A stretch of DNA of 64,000 nt from Mycolicibacterium hodleri (GTDB lineage Bacteria > Actinomycetota > Actinomycetes > Mycobacteriales > Mycobacteriaceae), in assembly GCF_006439015.1 (NCBI RefSeq), contig NZ_RCZG01000001.1, positions 558,001-622,000 of the forward strand, in the 5' to 3' direction. Within the stretch, counting starts at the first letter, position 1; every line of letters starts with the position of its first letter. Below are positions 62,443-64,000 of the stretch, in pieces. The notes under the pieces were generated by a model, which ran no database searches, was not told where the DNA came from, and was given only the letters and a program-made list of their open reading frames with translations. The translations under genes and the position numbers were made by a program.

Positions 62443-63621
62443 ATGGCATTCGGTGACTACCAACTCGAGATCTACCTCCAGGGCCTGTCGGGCGTCCTGC
62501 CCTCCCATCCGATGGCATTTGCGGAACTGGAGGCCAAGGCGCAGGCCGCCATGTCGCCGTCGCTGTGGTCCTACGTGGCCGGCGGCGCGGGAGATGAGCG
62601 CACCCAGCGCGTCAACGTCACGGCCTTCGAACGGTGGGGGGTGATGCCGCGAATGTTCGTGGGCGCCAAGGAACGAGACGTCTCCGTCGACCTGTTCGGA
62701 CTGACGCTGCCGTCGCCGGTATTCATGGCGCCGATCGGCGTCATCGGCCTCTGCGCTCAGGACGGCCACGGTGATATCGCCGCTGCCAAGGCGGCCGCCC
62801 GCACTGGCGTCCCGATGGTGGTGTCGACGCTGACGTCCGACCCGTTGGAGCAGGTGGCCGCCGAGTTCGGGGACACGCCTGGCTTCTTCCAGCTGTACAC
62901 CCCGACCGACCGCGACCTGGCCGCCAGCCTGGTCTCGCGGGCTGAGGCGGCGGGCTATCGGGGCATCGTCGTCACACTGGACACCTGGGTGCCCGGGTGG
63001 CGGCCGCGCGACCTCTCGACGTCGAACTTCCCGCAGCTCCGCGGACACTGCCTCTCGAACTACACAAGCGACCCCGTGTTCCGGGCCTCGCTGGCGCAGA
63101 CACCCGAAGAAAATCCCCAGGCTGCGATCTTGAAGTGGATCTCGGTGTTCGGCAATTCGCTGGCTTGGGACGACCTGCCGTGGCTGCGATCCCTGACGAA
63201 ACTTCCGCTTCTGGTGAAGGGCATCCAACACCCCGACGACGCCCGCCGCGCGATCGACGGCGGCGTCGACGGCATCTATTGCAGCAATCACGGGGGCCGG
63301 CAGGCCAACGGTGGGTTGCCCGCGATCGACTGCCTATCGGGAGTGGTCGACGCGGCCAAGGGCGTACCGGTGCTGTTCGATTCCGGCATCCGCAGCGGCG
63401 CCGACATCGTCAAGGCGTTGGCCCTTGGAGCCACTGCCGTTGGGATCGGGCGTCCGTATGCCTACGGGCTCGCGCTCGGCGGCGCCGACGGCATCGTGCA
63501 CGTGCTACGGTCCCTGCTCGCCGAGGCCGACCTCATCATGGGTATCGACGGATATGCCTCACTCAAGGACCTCGTCCCGGAGGCCCTGCGTCGCGTCGAG
63601 TCCATGGAGGTGTCCCGGTGA
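62443..63621 (+). CDS. Lactate 2-monooxygenase-like FMN-dependent alpha-hydroxy-acid oxidase
   Basis: A 392-residue flavoenzyme of the alpha-hydroxy-acid oxidase family, closest in motif to mycobacterial lactate 2-monooxygenase. It opens [20 protein letters not shown]. Catalytic residues are in [10 protein letters not shown] (Tyr), [27 protein letters not shown] (Lys) and [14 protein letters not shown] (base His and Arg), with the FMN phosphate site [15 protein letters not shown]. It converts lactate and O2 to acetate and CO2, or oxidises a related hydroxy acid. The ATG at 62443 matches the family N-terminus; a GTG at 62416 overlapping the upstream stop is the alternative. Confidence 0.9.
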   Translation: MAFGDYQLEIYLQGLSGVLPSHPMAFAELEAKAQAAMSPSLWSYVAGGAGDERTQRVNVTAFERWGVMPRMFVGAKERDVSVDLFGLTLPSPVFMAPIGVIGLCAQDGHGDIAAAKAAARTGVPMVVSTLTSDPLEQVAAEFGDTPGFFQLYTPTDRDLAASLVSRAEAAGYRGIVVTLDTWVPGWRPRDLSTSNFPQLRGHCLSNYTSDPVFRASLAQTPEENPQAAILKWISVFGNSLAWDDLPWLRSLTKLPLLVKGIQHPDDARRAIDGGVDGIYCSNHGGRQANGGLPAIDCLSGVVDAAKGVPVLFDSGIRSGADIVKALALGATAVGIGRPYAYGLALGGADGIVHVLRSLLAEADLIMGIDGYASLKDLVPEALRRVESMEVSR

Positions 63622-64000
63622 AGGCCGTGAGCTGTCTCGACGGAAACCTCGAGGTCATCGATCTTCCGGCCCCCCAGCCGCAGAAGGGCCAACTGGTCCT
63701 CGAGGTGAAGCGGTGCGGAATCTGTGGTTCCGACCTCCATGCCAGGCACCACGCGGGCGAGCTGGAGGGCGTGATGGCGGCCGTCGGCTACCCGGACTTC
63801 TTGCGGTCCGATACGCCGGTCGTGATGGGTCACGAATTCTCCGGTGAGGTCGCCGAACGCGGCCGCGGGGTCGCCAAGGAGTTCAAGGTCGGCACGCTCG
63901 TCACCTCGTTTCCGTTGATACGGGCCAGCGGCGGCGTACACCTCACGGGCCTGTCCCCGCAGGCGCCCGGGGGATACGCGGAGCAGGTCGTCGCCGAAGC
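63618..64000 (+). CDS. Zinc-dependent alcohol dehydrogenase, MDR family (C-terminus off window)
   Basis: The first 127 codons of a medium-chain dehydrogenase. Catalytic zinc ligands are visible in [14 protein letters not shown] (Cys) and [15 protein letters not shown] (His-Glu), both canonical. The usual structural zinc four-cysteine loop is not seen: the corresponding region reads [20 protein letters not shown], so a non-structural-zinc subtype is possible. The GTG start overlaps the upstream stop, coupling it to the lactate-monooxygenase-like gene. Substrate not assigned. Confidence 0.88.
   Translation, partial: MKAVSCLDGNLEVIDLPAPQPQKGQLVLEVKRCGICGSDLHARHHAGELEGVMAAVGYPDFLRSDTPVVMGHEFSGEVAERGRGVAKEFKVGTLVTSFPLIRASGGVHLTGLSPQAPGGYAEQVVAE

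Overview
The window is a mycobacterial chromosome segment, most likely a Mycolicibacterium-type environmental or fast-growing species. GC content is high and GTG/TTG starts are frequent. Gene order follows, in one direction, the M. tuberculosis block from ung/recG through lipN, pyc, coaD, rnc, smc, ftsY, glnB, glnD, ffh, rpsP, trmD, rplS, lepB, rnhB, yraN, comM-like and dprA to the Rv2895c-like gene. The large PDIM/phenolic-glycolipid locus that lies between coaD and the sepIVA gene in M. tuberculosis is absent; the two genes are 185 bp apart here.

Layout. 1-2600: a truncated ACMSD-type amidohydrolase, a Tat-exported metallo-beta-lactamase-fold hydrolase, ung and rpmB. 2.8-16.3 kb: fakA-like kinase, recG, a secreted HNH protein, two aldo/keto reductases, a LipN-like esterase, a DsbA-like/VKOR oxidative folding pair, pyc, rsmD and coaD. 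16.5-25.9 kb: sepIVA, DUF177 gene, rnc, mutM, OsmC-like gene, acyP, smc and ftsY, with a decayed methyltransferase between smc and ftsY. 26-33 kb: amt-glnB-glnD behind GlnR-like sites, then ffh and an amidohydrolase. 33-40.5 kb: an orphan NHLP-type precursor-like gene, two tandem D-Ala-D-Ala carboxypeptidases and the three-gene N-acetylglutaminylglutamine amide osmolyte cluster. 40.5-46.6 kb: the conserved rpsP-khpA-rimM-trmD and rplS-lepB-rnhB translation/secretion clusters. 46.6-58.4 kb: an accessory block with SDR, HAD, CoA-transferase and thioesterase genes, an iron-type ABC transporter translationally coupled to a fused adenylation/carrier/acyltransferase protein, a gene remnant, a hemophore-like gene and a lipoprotein. 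58.4-64 kb: yraN, comM-like, dprA, siderophore-interacting reductase, lactate monooxygenase-like enzyme and a truncated zinc alcohol dehydrogenase.

How genes work together. Many junctions are GTGA/ATGA overlaps, implying translational coupling. SRP (ffh) and its receptor (ftsY) flank the nitrogen-sensing operon. Iron/heme functions (FbpA-like ABC system with an IdeR-like box, hemophore-like protein, siderophore-interacting reductase) cluster within 14 kb.

The most unusual items are the iron-box-controlled ABC/adenylation-acyltransferase operon, the orphan NHLP-leader protein at 33116-33577, a 47-nt palindrome inserted in frame at the start of glnD, and a 36-bp tandem repeat at the pyc/rsmD junction that extends pyc and leaves rsmD with only a CTG at its conserved start. 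All family assignments come from reading motifs; no database search was run.
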